A DNA stretch of 64,000 bases from positions 17,608-81,607 of the forward strand of contig SXOO01000120.1 of assembly GCA_005776725.1 (NCBI GenBank), read 5' to 3'. This document shows, one piece after another, positions 16,888 to 25,472 of this stretch. The DNA comes from Pseudomonadota bacterium. Lineage in GTDB: Bacteria > Myxococcota_A > UBA9042 > GCA-2863065. A model generated the notes under the pieces. It made no database searches. It was given only the letters and a program-made list of their open reading frames with translations, and was not told the origin of the DNA. Every line of letters begins with the position of its first letter. The stretch's first letter is position 1. Both the position numbers and the translations under genes were made by a program.

Positions 16888-19800
16888 ATGAACTACGCCT
16901 CCTCGTCGCGCCTGTGCCGGCTGCCGATCGCCGTCGCGTCGTTTGCGCTGGCCTGCTCGGATGCCATCCCGTCCCTGGACCCTGCGCTGGTCGGCGGCTT
17001 CTCCGACGTCAAGCCGAGCGGCAGCGACAGCGGCACCCCCGGCGCCGGTCAAGACATCGCGACCGGCGCCGACACCGTGAGCGGCAGCGACACCGCTCCT
17101 GCCGCCGACGCGGCGCCAAGCACCGACGCAGCACCCACGGGGTGCACCAGCGACGCCGACTGCGCCAGCGAGGACAACGCCGACCCCTGCGACGGGCGCG
17201 TGATCTGCCGCGACGGCGCCTGTGGGGTCGACCCGGCGTCGCTCATCCCCTGCCCCACCGGTGGCGAGTGCCTCGCGTACGCCTGCGACCCCACCACAGG
17301 CGGGTGCGTGGCCGTGGTGGACCCAGGCGCTTGCGACGACGGCGATCCGTGCACCGGGGACCTCTGCGGCGCGGACGGCGCGTGCCACCACTCGCCTGAC
17401 CTCGGCGCCCCGTGCGACGACGCCGACGCGTGCACCATCGGCGACCAATGCGGCGTCTTGGGCGGCGCGGCCACCTGCTCAGGCGCGCCCACTGACTGCG
17501 CCTTCCCAGGCGCATGCCTGCAGGCCGCGTGCGACCCGACTACAGGTCAGTGCGCCACCTCGCCCGTCACCGGGCCGTGCGACGACGGCAACCCTTGCAC
17601 CACCGGCGATCAATGCGGCGCGGACGGCCAGTGCGCCAGCGGCGCCAACACCTGCGAGTGCACTACGGACGGCGATTGCGCCGCCAAGGACGACGCCGAC
17701 CTCTGCAACGGCACGCTCCGCTGCGCGAACCACGTTTGTGTGGTCGCCGAGGGCTCCGTGATCACCTGCGCCGCCGCCGCCGCGCCCTGCAGCGCCACCA
17801 CCTGCGACCCCGCCACGGGCGCGTGCGTCGAGAAGCCGCTCCCGCTGGGCAGCCCCTGCGACGACGGCTCCGCCTGCACCTCGAACGACGCCTGCTCCGC
17901 CAACGGCTGTGCGGGCGTCGCCGTGGTGTGCGACGACAACAGCCCATGCACCGACGACACCTGCGACGCCGCGCTAGGCTGCCTCTACCCGAACAACTCG
18001 GCGCCGTGCGACGACGGGAGCGACTGCACCGCGGGAGACACCTGCACCGGTGGGGTCTGTGCACCGGGCGCGTCAGTCTGCCAGTGCCAGTCCGACGCGG
18101 AGTGCGCGCCCTTCGAAGACGGCGACGCCTGCAACGGCACGCTCGTCTGCGCGAAGGGTGCCTGCCTCGTGGACCCGGCCACCGTGGTGGTCTGCGACGC
18201 GAACGCCGACAACGCCTGCCAGAGCACCGCGTGCCAGCCCACCACGGGACTCTGCCAGCCCAAGGCAGCCCCCGATGGCACCGCGTGCGACGCCGGCGCC
18301 TGCACCGTGGGCGACGTCTGCGCCGGCGGCAAATGCGCGCATGGCCCGCTCACCGCGTGCGACGCCGACCACCCGTGCGCACCCGAGGCCTGCGTGGCCG
18401 GCACCTGCACTCCCACGCTGCTGAGCGGCCACGCCTGCGACGACGGCGACGCCTGCACGTCCAGCGACACGTGCACCGACGGCCTCTGCGCGGGCAAGGG
18501 TGCGTGCCAGTGCGCCGTGGCTCTCGACTGCGCACCCCTCGAAGACGGCGACCGCTGCAATGGCACCCTCGCCTGCAAATCTGGCTTCTGCGTGCTGGAC
18601 CTCGCCACGGTGATCACCTGTGCGGCGGGCCCCCCGTGCGAGCCAACCGGCTGCGACGCGGCCACGGGCAAGTGCTTCGCCAAAGCAGCGTCGGCCGGCA
18701 CCGCGTGCGACGACGGCGATCCCTGCACCGTGCTCGACGGCTGCGACGGCGCCGGCAAGTGCAAGGGCAGCGTGACCAACTGCGACGATAAGAAGCCCTG
18801 CACCACCGACAGCTGCGACGCCAAGGGCGCGTGCGTGAATACCCCCACTAGCGGCGCCGCCTGCGACGACGGCAACGCGTGCACTCACAAAGACGTGTGC
18901 GCCGCCGGGGTCTGCGCCGGCTCCGGCAGCTGCGGGTGTTCGGCGGACGCGGACTGCAAGCCCCAAGAGGACGGCGACATATGTAACGGTACGCTGGTGT
19001 GTGTGGGCGGCGCGTGCGTGGTCAATCCTGCGACCATGGTGGTGTGCCCGCCCGGCGATCTGTGCACCAAGTTCTCCTGCCAGGCCACCACGGGCACGTG
19101 TAGTCCCGCGTGGGCGGCGCCGGGCACCCCGTGCACGGACGCCAACCTCTGCACGGCCAAAGACCACTGTGACGGCAAAGGCCACTGCGGCGGCGCCGCC
19201 GTGATGTGCAGCGACGGCCTCGCGTGCACCAGCGACGGGTGTGCGCCCACCACGGGCTGCGTGTACAAGCCGCTCACCGGAACCCTGTGCTCCGACGTCA
19301 ACGACTGCACCTCTGGCGACACGTGCGCCGACGGGGTGTGCAAACCCGGAGCGAATGTGTGCGAGTGCGTCACGGACGCCGACTGCGCCGCGCAGGGCGA
19401 CAAAGACGCCTGCAACGGCACACAGGTGTGCCAGGCCAACAAGTGCGTGGTGGACCCCGCCACCATCGTAGTCTGCGCGCCCCCCACCAGCCCCTGCCAG
19501 CTGAACGAGTGCAACCCCGCCACGGGCCTGTGCGCGCTCTCCAGCGTTCCGGATGGCAAGGCATGCAGCGACGGCAACGCATGCACAAACAACGACGTCT
19601 GCACACAGGGCAAGTGCGCCGGCACGCTGGTGGGCTGCGACGACAAGAACCCGTGCACCGAGGAGAAATGCGATCCCGCAAAGGGGTGCTTCTACCAGAG
19701 CGCGGCCGACGGCACCGCCTGCGAGGACGGCAAGGCCTGTACCTCCCCGGACGTCTGCGCGAGCGGGCAGTGCACGCCCGGCCCAGCCACCCCGGGCTGC

Positions 19801-21030
19801 GCCGCGTGCAGCGCACCCGGCCCGGCGTGCAACGATGGCAACCTGTGCACCACGGACGCTTGCGTGAACGGGGTCTGTGTATTCAAGGCGATCCTGGGCT
19901 GCAACCTCTGCGCGACCAGCCTCGATTGCCAGGACAAGGACCCGTGCACCACCACGCTCTGCGGCTCCGCCGGCTCCTGCGTGAGCTTCCCAGTGCCGTT
20001 CTGTGAGTTCTGCACGTTCGACGCGGCGTGCGACGACAACGATCCCTGCACGGATGACCACTGCGACGGCGCGTCGTACCGCTGCGTTCACACCGTGCAC
20101 AATGGCTGCGGCCAGTGCACCACCTCCCTCGACTGCGTGGACGGCGATCCCTGCACCAAGGACCGCTGCGCCGAGGGCACGTGTTCCTACGCCCCGGACC
20201 CGAGCTGCAAGCGCTGCCTCGTCAACTTCGAGTGTGGCGACACCGAGCCCTGCACTACGGACGTCTGCCTGGCGGGGGCTTGCGCCAACCTGCCCAACCC
20301 CAACTGCACTTCTTGTGACTCGCTCACAGACTGCGACGACAAGAACCCCTGCACCTACGACGTGTGCTCGGCCGGTCTCTGCACTCACACCACGCTGGTC
20401 GGGTGCAAGGGCTGCACTTCGGACGCGCAGTGCAACGACCAGAACGCCTGCACCAGCGAGGTGTGCGACCCCGCCACCAACCTGTGTGTCAGCGTAACGC
20501 TTCCGGGCTGTACGGCGTGCACGGTCGACCTGCAGTGCAACGATTCCAACGCGTGCACCGCGGACAAGTGCGCCGAGGGGCGCTGCAGCTACTCCCCGCA
20601 TAGTTGCTCGTGCCTCAACGTGCCCGCGATCACGTTGTGCGACGACAAGGACCCCTGCACCAAGGACAGCTGCAGCAGCACCGGAGCGTGCGTGTCTATC
20701 GCGATCGCGGGCTGCGCCGCGTGCAAGACCAACGAGGCGTGCAACGACAACAACGGCTGCACCGTGGACTCGTGCGACCGCGTCACCGGGAAGTGTGCGA
20801 ACACCGCGCTCACGGGCTGCAAGCCGTGCGGCACGACAACGGTGCTGTGCGACGACGGCGACCCCTGCTCTACCGATGCGTGCGTTGCTGGCCGGTGCAG
20901 CCAGAAGGGTGTGCACGGCTGCGGGTTCTGCTCCCAGGCGGCCACCTGCGACGACTTCGTGGCGTGCACGGTCGACCAATGCGTGGCCGGCACGTGCGCA
21001 CACCTCGCCGACCCGACCTGCGGCCCCTGA
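16888..21030 (+). CDS. Giant Cys-rich lipoprotein with slime-mould CTDC-like repeats
   Basis: 1380 residues. ATG 16888 has AGGTGAG upstream and gives a lipoprotein signal with lipobox SFALAC near residue 25. Nearly all the rest consists of repeats of the form C-D-D-G-D-P-C-T-x-D-x-C-x-x-x-G-x-C, very like the Dictyostelium EcmA/EcmB-type (Dicty_CTDC) extracellular matrix repeats. The first two thirds add periodic CxCxxDxDCAxxxDxDxCNGTLxC segments, about every 95-100 residues; the last third is a tighter repeat of about 40 residues. It is probably a long extracellular disulfide rod anchored to the outer membrane, perhaps a matrix or adhesion protein. Codon use is as GC-rich as in the neighbours. 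Confidence 0.85.
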   Translation: MNYASSSRLCRLPIAVASFALACSDAIPSLDPALVGGFSDVKPSGSDSGTPGAGQDIATGADTVSGSDTAPAADAAPSTDAAPTGCTSDADCASEDNADPCDGRVICRDGACGVDPASLIPCPTGGECLAYACDPTTGGCVAVVDPGACDDGDPCTGDLCGADGACHHSPDLGAPCDDADACTIGDQCGVLGGAATCSGAPTDCAFPGACLQAACDPTTGQCATSPVTGPCDDGNPCTTGDQCGADGQCASGANTCECTTDGDCAAKDDADLCNGTLRCANHVCVVAEGSVITCAAAAAPCSATTCDPATGACVEKPLPLGSPCDDGSACTSNDACSANGCAGVAVVCDDNSPCTDDTCDAALGCLYPNNSAPCDDGSDCTAGDTCTGGVCAPGASVCQCQSDAECAPFEDGDACNGTLVCAKGACLVDPATVVVCDANADNACQSTACQPTTGLCQPKAAPDGTACDAGACTVGDVCAGGKCAHGPLTACDADHPCAPEACVAGTCTPTLLSGHACDDGDACTSSDTCTDGLCAGKGACQCAVALDCAPLEDGDRCNGTLACKSGFCVLDLATVITCAAGPPCEPTGCDAATGKCFAKAASAGTACDDGDPCTVLDGCDGAGKCKGSVTNCDDKKPCTTDSCDAKGACVNTPTSGAACDDGNACTHKDVCAAGVCAGSGSCGCSADADCKPQEDGDICNGTLVCVGGACVVNPATMVVCPPGDLCTKFSCQATTGTCSPAWAAPGTPCTDANLCTAKDHCDGKGHCGGAAVMCSDGLACTSDGCAPTTGCVYKPLTGTLCSDVNDCTSGDTCADGVCKPGANVCECVTDADCAAQGDKDACNGTQVCQANKCVVDPATIVVCAPPTSPCQLNECNPATGLCALSSVPDGKACSDGNACTNNDVCTQGKCAGTLVGCDDKNPCTEEKCDPAKGCFYQSAADGTACEDGKACTSPDVCASGQCTPGPATPGCAACSAPGPACNDGNLCTTDACVNGVCVFKAILGCNLCATSLDCQDKDPCTTTLCGSAGSCVSFPVPFCEFCTFDAACDDNDPCTDDHCDGASYRCVHTVHNGCGQCTTSLDCVDGDPCTKDRCAEGTCSYAPDPSCKRCLVNFECGDTEPCTTDVCLAGACANLPNPNCTSCDSLTDCDDKNPCTYDVCSAGLCTHTTLVGCKGCTSDAQCNDQNACTSEVCDPATNLCVSVTLPGCTACTVDLQCNDSNACTADKCAEGRCSYSPHSCSCLNVPAITLCDDKDPCTKDSCSSTGACVSIAIAGCAACKTNEACNDNNGCTVDSCDRVTGKCANTALTGCKPCGTTTVLCDDGDPCSTDACVAGRCSQKGVHGCGFCSQAATCDDFVACTVDQCVAGTCAHLADPTCGP

Positions 21031-21114
21031 TCGTGCCCCTCTCCTGCTCAGGAGATCACGCCACCTGCTCTGGACCGCGGCTCCCGTGATCGTGCGCTGA
21101 CCGGCGGGGACCTC

Positions 21115-23796
21115 ATGGACGACGACCAGACCCTTGCCGCGCCCGCAGCCTCAGCGCCTGTCGGGATGCCCGCACAGATCGGGCGTTACAGGGTGGTGCG
21201 CGAGCTCGGCCGCGGCGGCATGGGCGTGGTGCTGCTGGCGCATGACCCAGTCCTAGATCGCGAGGTGGCGCTGAAGCTCCTCCGCGCCTCGGACGACACC
21301 CAGCGGGCGTTGCTGCGCGAGGCCCAGACCATGGCCAGGCTGGCGCACCCCAACATCGTGACCGTGCACGACGTCGGGCTGCACGAGGGGCGCACCTTCG
21401 TCGCGATGGAGCGCGTGGTCGGCGGCACCCTGCGGTGGTGGCTGGCTGAGCGCCGCCGCCACGTGGGTCAGATCCTCGACACCTTCGCCCAGGCCGGCGA
21501 GGGCCTCGCGGCAGCCCACGCCGCGGGGCTGGTGCACTGCGACTTCAAGCCCGACAACGTGCTCATCGGCGACGACGGCCGCGTCCGCGTCAGCGACTTC
21601 GGGCTCGCCACCCGCTCGGGAAACGACGGCGACGAGCCCAACCAGGGCTCCTCCGTATCTACCCTCCGCGGCACGCCCGGCTACATGTCGCCCGAGCAAG
21701 CCGAGGTCGGGGCGCTCGACGCGCGGACGGACCAGTTCAGCTTCTGCGTGGCGCTCTTCGAGGCGCTACACGGCATCCGCCCGTTCGGCGGCGAGACGCT
21801 CACGTCCCGGCTACGAGAGATCCGGGCGCAGCGATTCGTGAACACGCCGTCGCAGGACGACCTCCCCAGCGGCGTGACCGACGCGTTGCGGCGCGGCCTC
21901 GCGCTGCGCCCCGACGACCGCTACCCCCCGATGGAGGCGCTCCTCGGTGCGCTGCGGGCGGCGCGGCGCCGGGGCGGCCTGGTGCTCCCGCCGGCCGAGC
22001 GGATCGCCGCGCTTTGGAACGCCGGCACGCGCGACGCCGTCCGGGCGCGCTTCCACGTCCCCACCCTGCCCTTCGTGGGCCAGACGATCGAGGACGTGGA
22101 GCGGCAGCTCGAACGCCACCTCTCCATGTGGCTCCACGCCGCCGAGCAGGCGCAGACGATGGCTGCCGAGGACCCCTTCTGGTTCGCGGATGCGGTGGCC
22201 CACGCCGAGCGGTCCTTCCAGGAGCTGGCGACCTTCGTGGGCGTGCTGGAGTACGTCGACCCCGTGCAGTTCGCCAACGCCTACCGCGCTGAGCTGCCGC
22301 TGCGACCGCTCCCGGAGTACCAGCTCCCCGACGACGCGCCGATCGCCCACCCGCGCCCACCCCGATCCCCAGCGCGCCGCCGAGTGGCCGAGCTCATCCG
22401 CAGCCAGGCGATCCGCGCCTCGATGCTCGGCGTCCTCCGAGTGCCCGAAGCGCTGACGCTGGCTCACGACGCGACGGCGCAGGCCGAGCGCCTCGGCGAT
22501 GGGCCCACGCTGGCGGAGGCGCTGCTCACCGAGGGGATCGCCACGATCGGGAGCGGGCTCAGCGCCGAAGCCGGCGTGACCCTGCTCAAGCGGGCGCGCG
22601 CTGTCGGTGAGGAGTCGGGCTACGCGCTGGTCGCGGCGCGCGCCGCCATCGAGCTCGCGCGCGCTTACGGCGGGCTCTTCGCGGGGGTCCCCACCGCCCT
22701 GGCCGACCCCGAAGACGTTGGCGCCCTGGTCCGCTACGCGCAGGCCACCCTCGATCGGCTGGGCGCTCCACTGCGGCCCTCGATGGATCTCGCAGTAGCC
22801 GAGGCCGGGCTGCAGCTGCGTCAAGGCCAGCACGCCGCTGCCGATGTCACCGCGACACGCGCGCTCGACCGTCTGGCCCAGGTGCTGGGGCGCGAGGCAC
22901 CCGAGCGGGTCGTGGTCCTGGTCCGCCGCGCCGTGACGCGAGCCGAGCTGGACGACCGCGCGGGGGCCGTTTGCGACGCCCAGGAGGCGGTAGACACCAT
23001 CTCGCGCGCGCTAGGCCCCAACCACCCCGGCGCTGCCTATGCGCTCGACTTCCTGGGCCACTTCCTGCTGCTGGCCGGGCGCCTCACCGAGGCCCGCGGA
23101 ATCTACGACCGGCTGGCCGCCGTCCTGGACAGCACGCCCCACGCCGACGGGGTGCGGCGGGCCTGGTGCGACAACAAGCGGGGCGAGATCGCGCTGCGCG
23201 CCGGCGACACCCGCGACGCTCCGCAGTGGTTCGAGGCGGCCCTCGAACGCCTCCGCGCGCGCGGCCCTCAGCTGCACTTGAACGTCGTGGCCGGACCGCT
23301 CGACTACCTCGCGCTGGCGCTCTGGCTCAACGGCGACCTCGAGCGCGCCCGCGCCGCGTGCGAGGAGGCTTGGACGCTCTCGCGCGACATGAGTCCACCG
23401 CCCGTGATGGCGCGCTTCGTCCGCGCCGTACTGCTGGCGCACGACCAACGCTTCACCGAGGCGCACGAGACGCTGGACGCGCTCGAACGGAACAAGGAGC
23501 GGCTCATGGGATCGCCGCGAGGCCTCACCACCTGCGTCCCCGTGTGGCGCGCGCGGGTGCTGCTGCTCGAGGGCCATCTCGCCGAAGCGCTGACCAGCCT
23601 CGACTTGCACGCGGCCGTGACGCCGGAATGCGACCGCGAGCGCCTCGAGGTGCTGGCCGACCGGGCGCACCTCCTGGGCCTCCTCGGCGCGCCGGAGACC
23701 AGCGAGGCGCTGGCCACCGCGGCGCGCGAGGCCGAGCAAGCCGGCCTCTCCGACATGCCCTATCTGCGCCGTGTCCTGCGCGAAACAGCCACGTAA
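21115..23796 (+). CDS. Soluble Ser/Thr protein kinase with TPR-like C-terminal region
   Basis: 893 residues. Kinase domain at about 24-290: glycine loop GRGGMG (32-37), ATP-binding K54 in VALK, catalytic loop HCDFKPDN with D143, DFG at 161-163, and the activation segment ending GTPGYMSPEQ. The HRD arginine is Cys, so this is a non-RD kinase that would not rely on activation-loop phosphorylation. Residues from about 430 to the end are helical pairs like TPRs (for example AYALDFLGHFLLLAGRLTEARGIY), a protein interaction platform. No membrane helix is visible, so it is cytoplasmic, unlike many PknB-type kinases. It begins 84 bp after the CTDC-like lipoprotein gene and may share its transcript. 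Confidence 0.92.
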   Translation: MDDDQTLAAPAASAPVGMPAQIGRYRVVRELGRGGMGVVLLAHDPVLDREVALKLLRASDDTQRALLREAQTMARLAHPNIVTVHDVGLHEGRTFVAMERVVGGTLRWWLAERRRHVGQILDTFAQAGEGLAAAHAAGLVHCDFKPDNVLIGDDGRVRVSDFGLATRSGNDGDEPNQGSSVSTLRGTPGYMSPEQAEVGALDARTDQFSFCVALFEALHGIRPFGGETLTSRLREIRAQRFVNTPSQDDLPSGVTDALRRGLALRPDDRYPPMEALLGALRAARRRGGLVLPPAERIAALWNAGTRDAVRARFHVPTLPFVGQTIEDVERQLERHLSMWLHAAEQAQTMAAEDPFWFADAVAHAERSFQELATFVGVLEYVDPVQFANAYRAELPLRPLPEYQLPDDAPIAHPRPPRSPARRRVAELIRSQAIRASMLGVLRVPEALTLAHDATAQAERLGDGPTLAEALLTEGIATIGSGLSAEAGVTLLKRARAVGEESGYALVAARAAIELARAYGGLFAGVPTALADPEDVGALVRYAQATLDRLGAPLRPSMDLAVAEAGLQLRQGQHAAADVTATRALDRLAQVLGREAPERVVVLVRRAVTRAELDDRAGAVCDAQEAVDTISRALGPNHPGAAYALDFLGHFLLLAGRLTEARGIYDRLAAVLDSTPHADGVRRAWCDNKRGEIALRAGDTRDAPQWFEAALERLRARGPQLHLNVVAGPLDYLALALWLNGDLERARAACEEAWTLSRDMSPPPVMARFVRAVLLAHDQRFTEAHETLDALERNKERLMGSPRGLTTCVPVWRARVLLLEGHLAEALTSLDLHAAVTPECDRERLEVLADRAHLLGLLGAPETSEALATAAREAEQAGLSDMPYLRRVLRETAT

Positions 23797-23832
23797 CCTC
23801 ACCGTGACCACGAGCCCCAGGAGCGCCCCGCC

Positions 23833-24528
23833 ATGACCGTGACCGAAGTCCTCGCCCTGCTGGAAGCTGAACGCGACGTGCGCGGCATGAGCCACTGGGA
23901 GCGGCTCGGTTCCCCGGGCCTCAAGAGCTTCGGGATCGGGCTCACAAGGCTGCGGAAGCTGGCCAAGGAGATCGGGCGCGACCGCGAGCTCGCGCTGGCG
24001 CTCTGGAAGACCGACGTCTGGGAAGGCAAGGTCCTGGCCCTGCTCGTCGACGACCCCGCCAAGATTACGCGTGCGCAGGCCGAGACGCAGGTCGAGCAGA
24101 TGGCCAACGGCATGCTGGCGCACGTGTTCGCGTCGTGCGACGCGACCCTGGCAAAGACGCCGTTCGTGGTGGAGCTGGCGGACCAGTGGGTCAGGAGCGA
24201 CGACCCCGTGCGCCGCGACTGTGGTTACGGGCTGCTCTACGAGGCGTCCAAGTTCTCCGGCAAGAAGGCGCCGAGCGAGGAGTTCTTCCTCGCCCACGTG
24301 GCGCGCATCGCGGACCGGATCGGGACTGAGCCGGAGAGGGTCCGAATGGCCATGGGCTCGGCGCTGATGGGGATCGGCAAGCGGAGCGCGCGGTTGAACC
24401 AGGCCGCGCTGAAAGTGGCGCGCGTCGTGGGCCCCATCGAGTTCACCTCGGGGAGCGGCGAATGCGAGCCTTTCGACGTGGTGAAGCACCTCACCTCCGA
24501 TCGGCTGAGGGAGAAGTTGGGACTGTAG
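23833..24528 (+). CDS. DNA alkylation repair enzyme, AlkD-like HEAT-repeat glycosylase
   Basis: 231 residues, all helical, with the order and motifs of the AlkD/AlkC superfamily: MSHWERLGSPGLKSFGIGLTRLRKLAKEIG at the start, ALWKTDVWEGKVLALLVDDP, an ADQWVRSDDPVRRDCGYGLL helix pair, and MAMGSALMGIGKRSARLN near the end. Family members excise alkylated bases without base flipping. The start at 23833 follows an AGGAG site. It lies 36 bp after the kinase gene in the same direction. Substrate cannot be predicted, and some family members have other roles. Confidence 0.85.
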   Translation: MTVTEVLALLEAERDVRGMSHWERLGSPGLKSFGIGLTRLRKLAKEIGRDRELALALWKTDVWEGKVLALLVDDPAKITRAQAETQVEQMANGMLAHVFASCDATLAKTPFVVELADQWVRSDDPVRRDCGYGLLYEASKFSGKKAPSEEFFLAHVARIADRIGTEPERVRMAMGSALMGIGKRSARLNQAALKVARVVGPIEFTSGSGECEPFDVVKHLTSDRLREKLGL

Positions 24529-24552
24529 GTGCCCTTCGCTGCACCGCGCGGT

Positions 24553-24594
24553 ACCGCGTCGCGCTTGATGTTCACCGCGTCGCGCTTGACGTTC
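24553..24594 (+). repeat. Tandem 21-bp direct repeat carrying -35-like boxes
   Basis: Two adjacent 21-bp copies differing at one base, each holding GCGCTTGAYGTTC. The second copy supplies the -35 hexamer of the promoter for the following operon; the first supplies a second TTGA box 21 bp upstream. Confidence 0.7.
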
Positions 24595-24614
24595 ACCGCC
24601 CGGCCGGATATCCC
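24586..24614 (+). promoter_or_regulatory. Sigma-70-like promoter of the four-gene exoprotein operon
   Basis: TTGACG (24586-24591), a 17-bp spacer and TATCCC (24609-24614). It lies 51 bp before the ATG at 24666, leaving a leader that contains the AAAGGAAA ribosome binding site. The -35 box is part of the tandem 21-bp repeat. Confidence 0.5.
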
Positions 24615-24665
24615 GCGCGCGGACGGCTTCGTACCCCGCGAACGCTGTCCCCGAGAAAGGAAACC

Positions 24666-25472
24666 ATGCGCGGCCTCACCCTCACCTTCACGCTCTTCGC
24701 AACCACCGCCTTCGCCCAGGTCGTCCTCAAGGACCCAAAGGGTGACGACAACGGCCCTGGCGGCTACACGTACCCGACCGACTCGGTTTACAAGCCGGGC
24801 ACCTTCGACCTCACGGAGGTGACGATCGAGGACGCCGGGAGCGACCTTCGAGTCACGGTGAGCTACGCGGGTCCGGTGGAGGATCCGTGGGGGAGCAAGG
24901 GCTGGGACGGCAACGGCTTCTCGCACCAGATGCTGTTCCTCTTCGTCGATACGGACCGCAAGGCCGGGTCGGGCCACAAAGACGGCATCCCCGGGCTGAA
25001 CGTCCGCTTCGCGGAGGGCTCACGCTGGGAGAAGGCGTTCGTGATCACGCCCCAGGGCAAGCGGCGGCTCGACGCGGAGATCGCGTCGAAGGCGAAGTCC
25101 ATGCAGAAGGACATCGTGGTGCCGAAGTCGGTCCGGGTTCAGGGCCGCAAGATCGTGGCCGTCTTCGCCAAGGGCGAGCTCGGCGCTCCCGCGGCCACGT
25201 GGGGCTATCAGGCCGTGGTGCAGTCCAACGAGGGGTACCCATCCAAGTCCGACCTGCTCACGCGTCCGGTCAACGAGATCAAGGGCCAGCACCGCTTCGG
25301 CGGCGGCCACGACTTCAACTGCGACCCACACGCCATCGACATCCTCGCGGGCTCCGCGAAGGGCGGCGACGACGAGAAGGCGCTGCAGCACAGAGCGCTG
25401 AAATCGTACGTCTGCGACGATGACAACGAGGACGGCGGGAAGCGGGTCGAGCTCGAGATGGTCACTCCGTGA
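24666..25472 (+). CDS. Secreted glucodextranase C-terminal (DOMON-like) domain protein
   Basis: 268 residues with a Sec signal peptide (cleavage after TTAFA). The mature protein begins with the hallmark of the Glucodextran_C family: DPKGDDNGPGGYTYPTD, then VYKPGTFDLTEVTI. This domain is known from glucodextranase and archaeal amylopullulanase/S-layer proteins, where it is thought to bind carbohydrate or a surface. Strands such as DLRVTVSY, HQMLFLFVDTD and GYQAVVQSNEGYP fit the DOMON-like fold. No catalytic domain is attached. ATG 24666 is preceded by AAAGGAAA. Its stop overlaps the next start (GTGA), making it the first gene of a coupled operon of exported proteins. Confidence 0.85.
   Translation: MRGLTLTFTLFATTAFAQVVLKDPKGDDNGPGGYTYPTDSVYKPGTFDLTEVTIEDAGSDLRVTVSYAGPVEDPWGSKGWDGNGFSHQMLFLFVDTDRKAGSGHKDGIPGLNVRFAEGSRWEKAFVITPQGKRRLDAEIASKAKSMQKDIVVPKSVRVQGRKIVAVFAKGELGAPAATWGYQAVVQSNEGYPSKSDLLTRPVNEIKGQHRFGGGHDFNCDPHAIDILAGSAKGGDDEKALQHRALKSYVCDDDNEDGGKRVELEMVTP

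Noticed and set aside
18073..21003. Long antisense open frame (about 976 codons) opposite the CTDC-like lipoprotein gene
   Set aside because: It mirrors the repeat of the real gene, has no signal or domain, and its product is an Ala/Val/Arg-rich artefact of GC-rich third positions.
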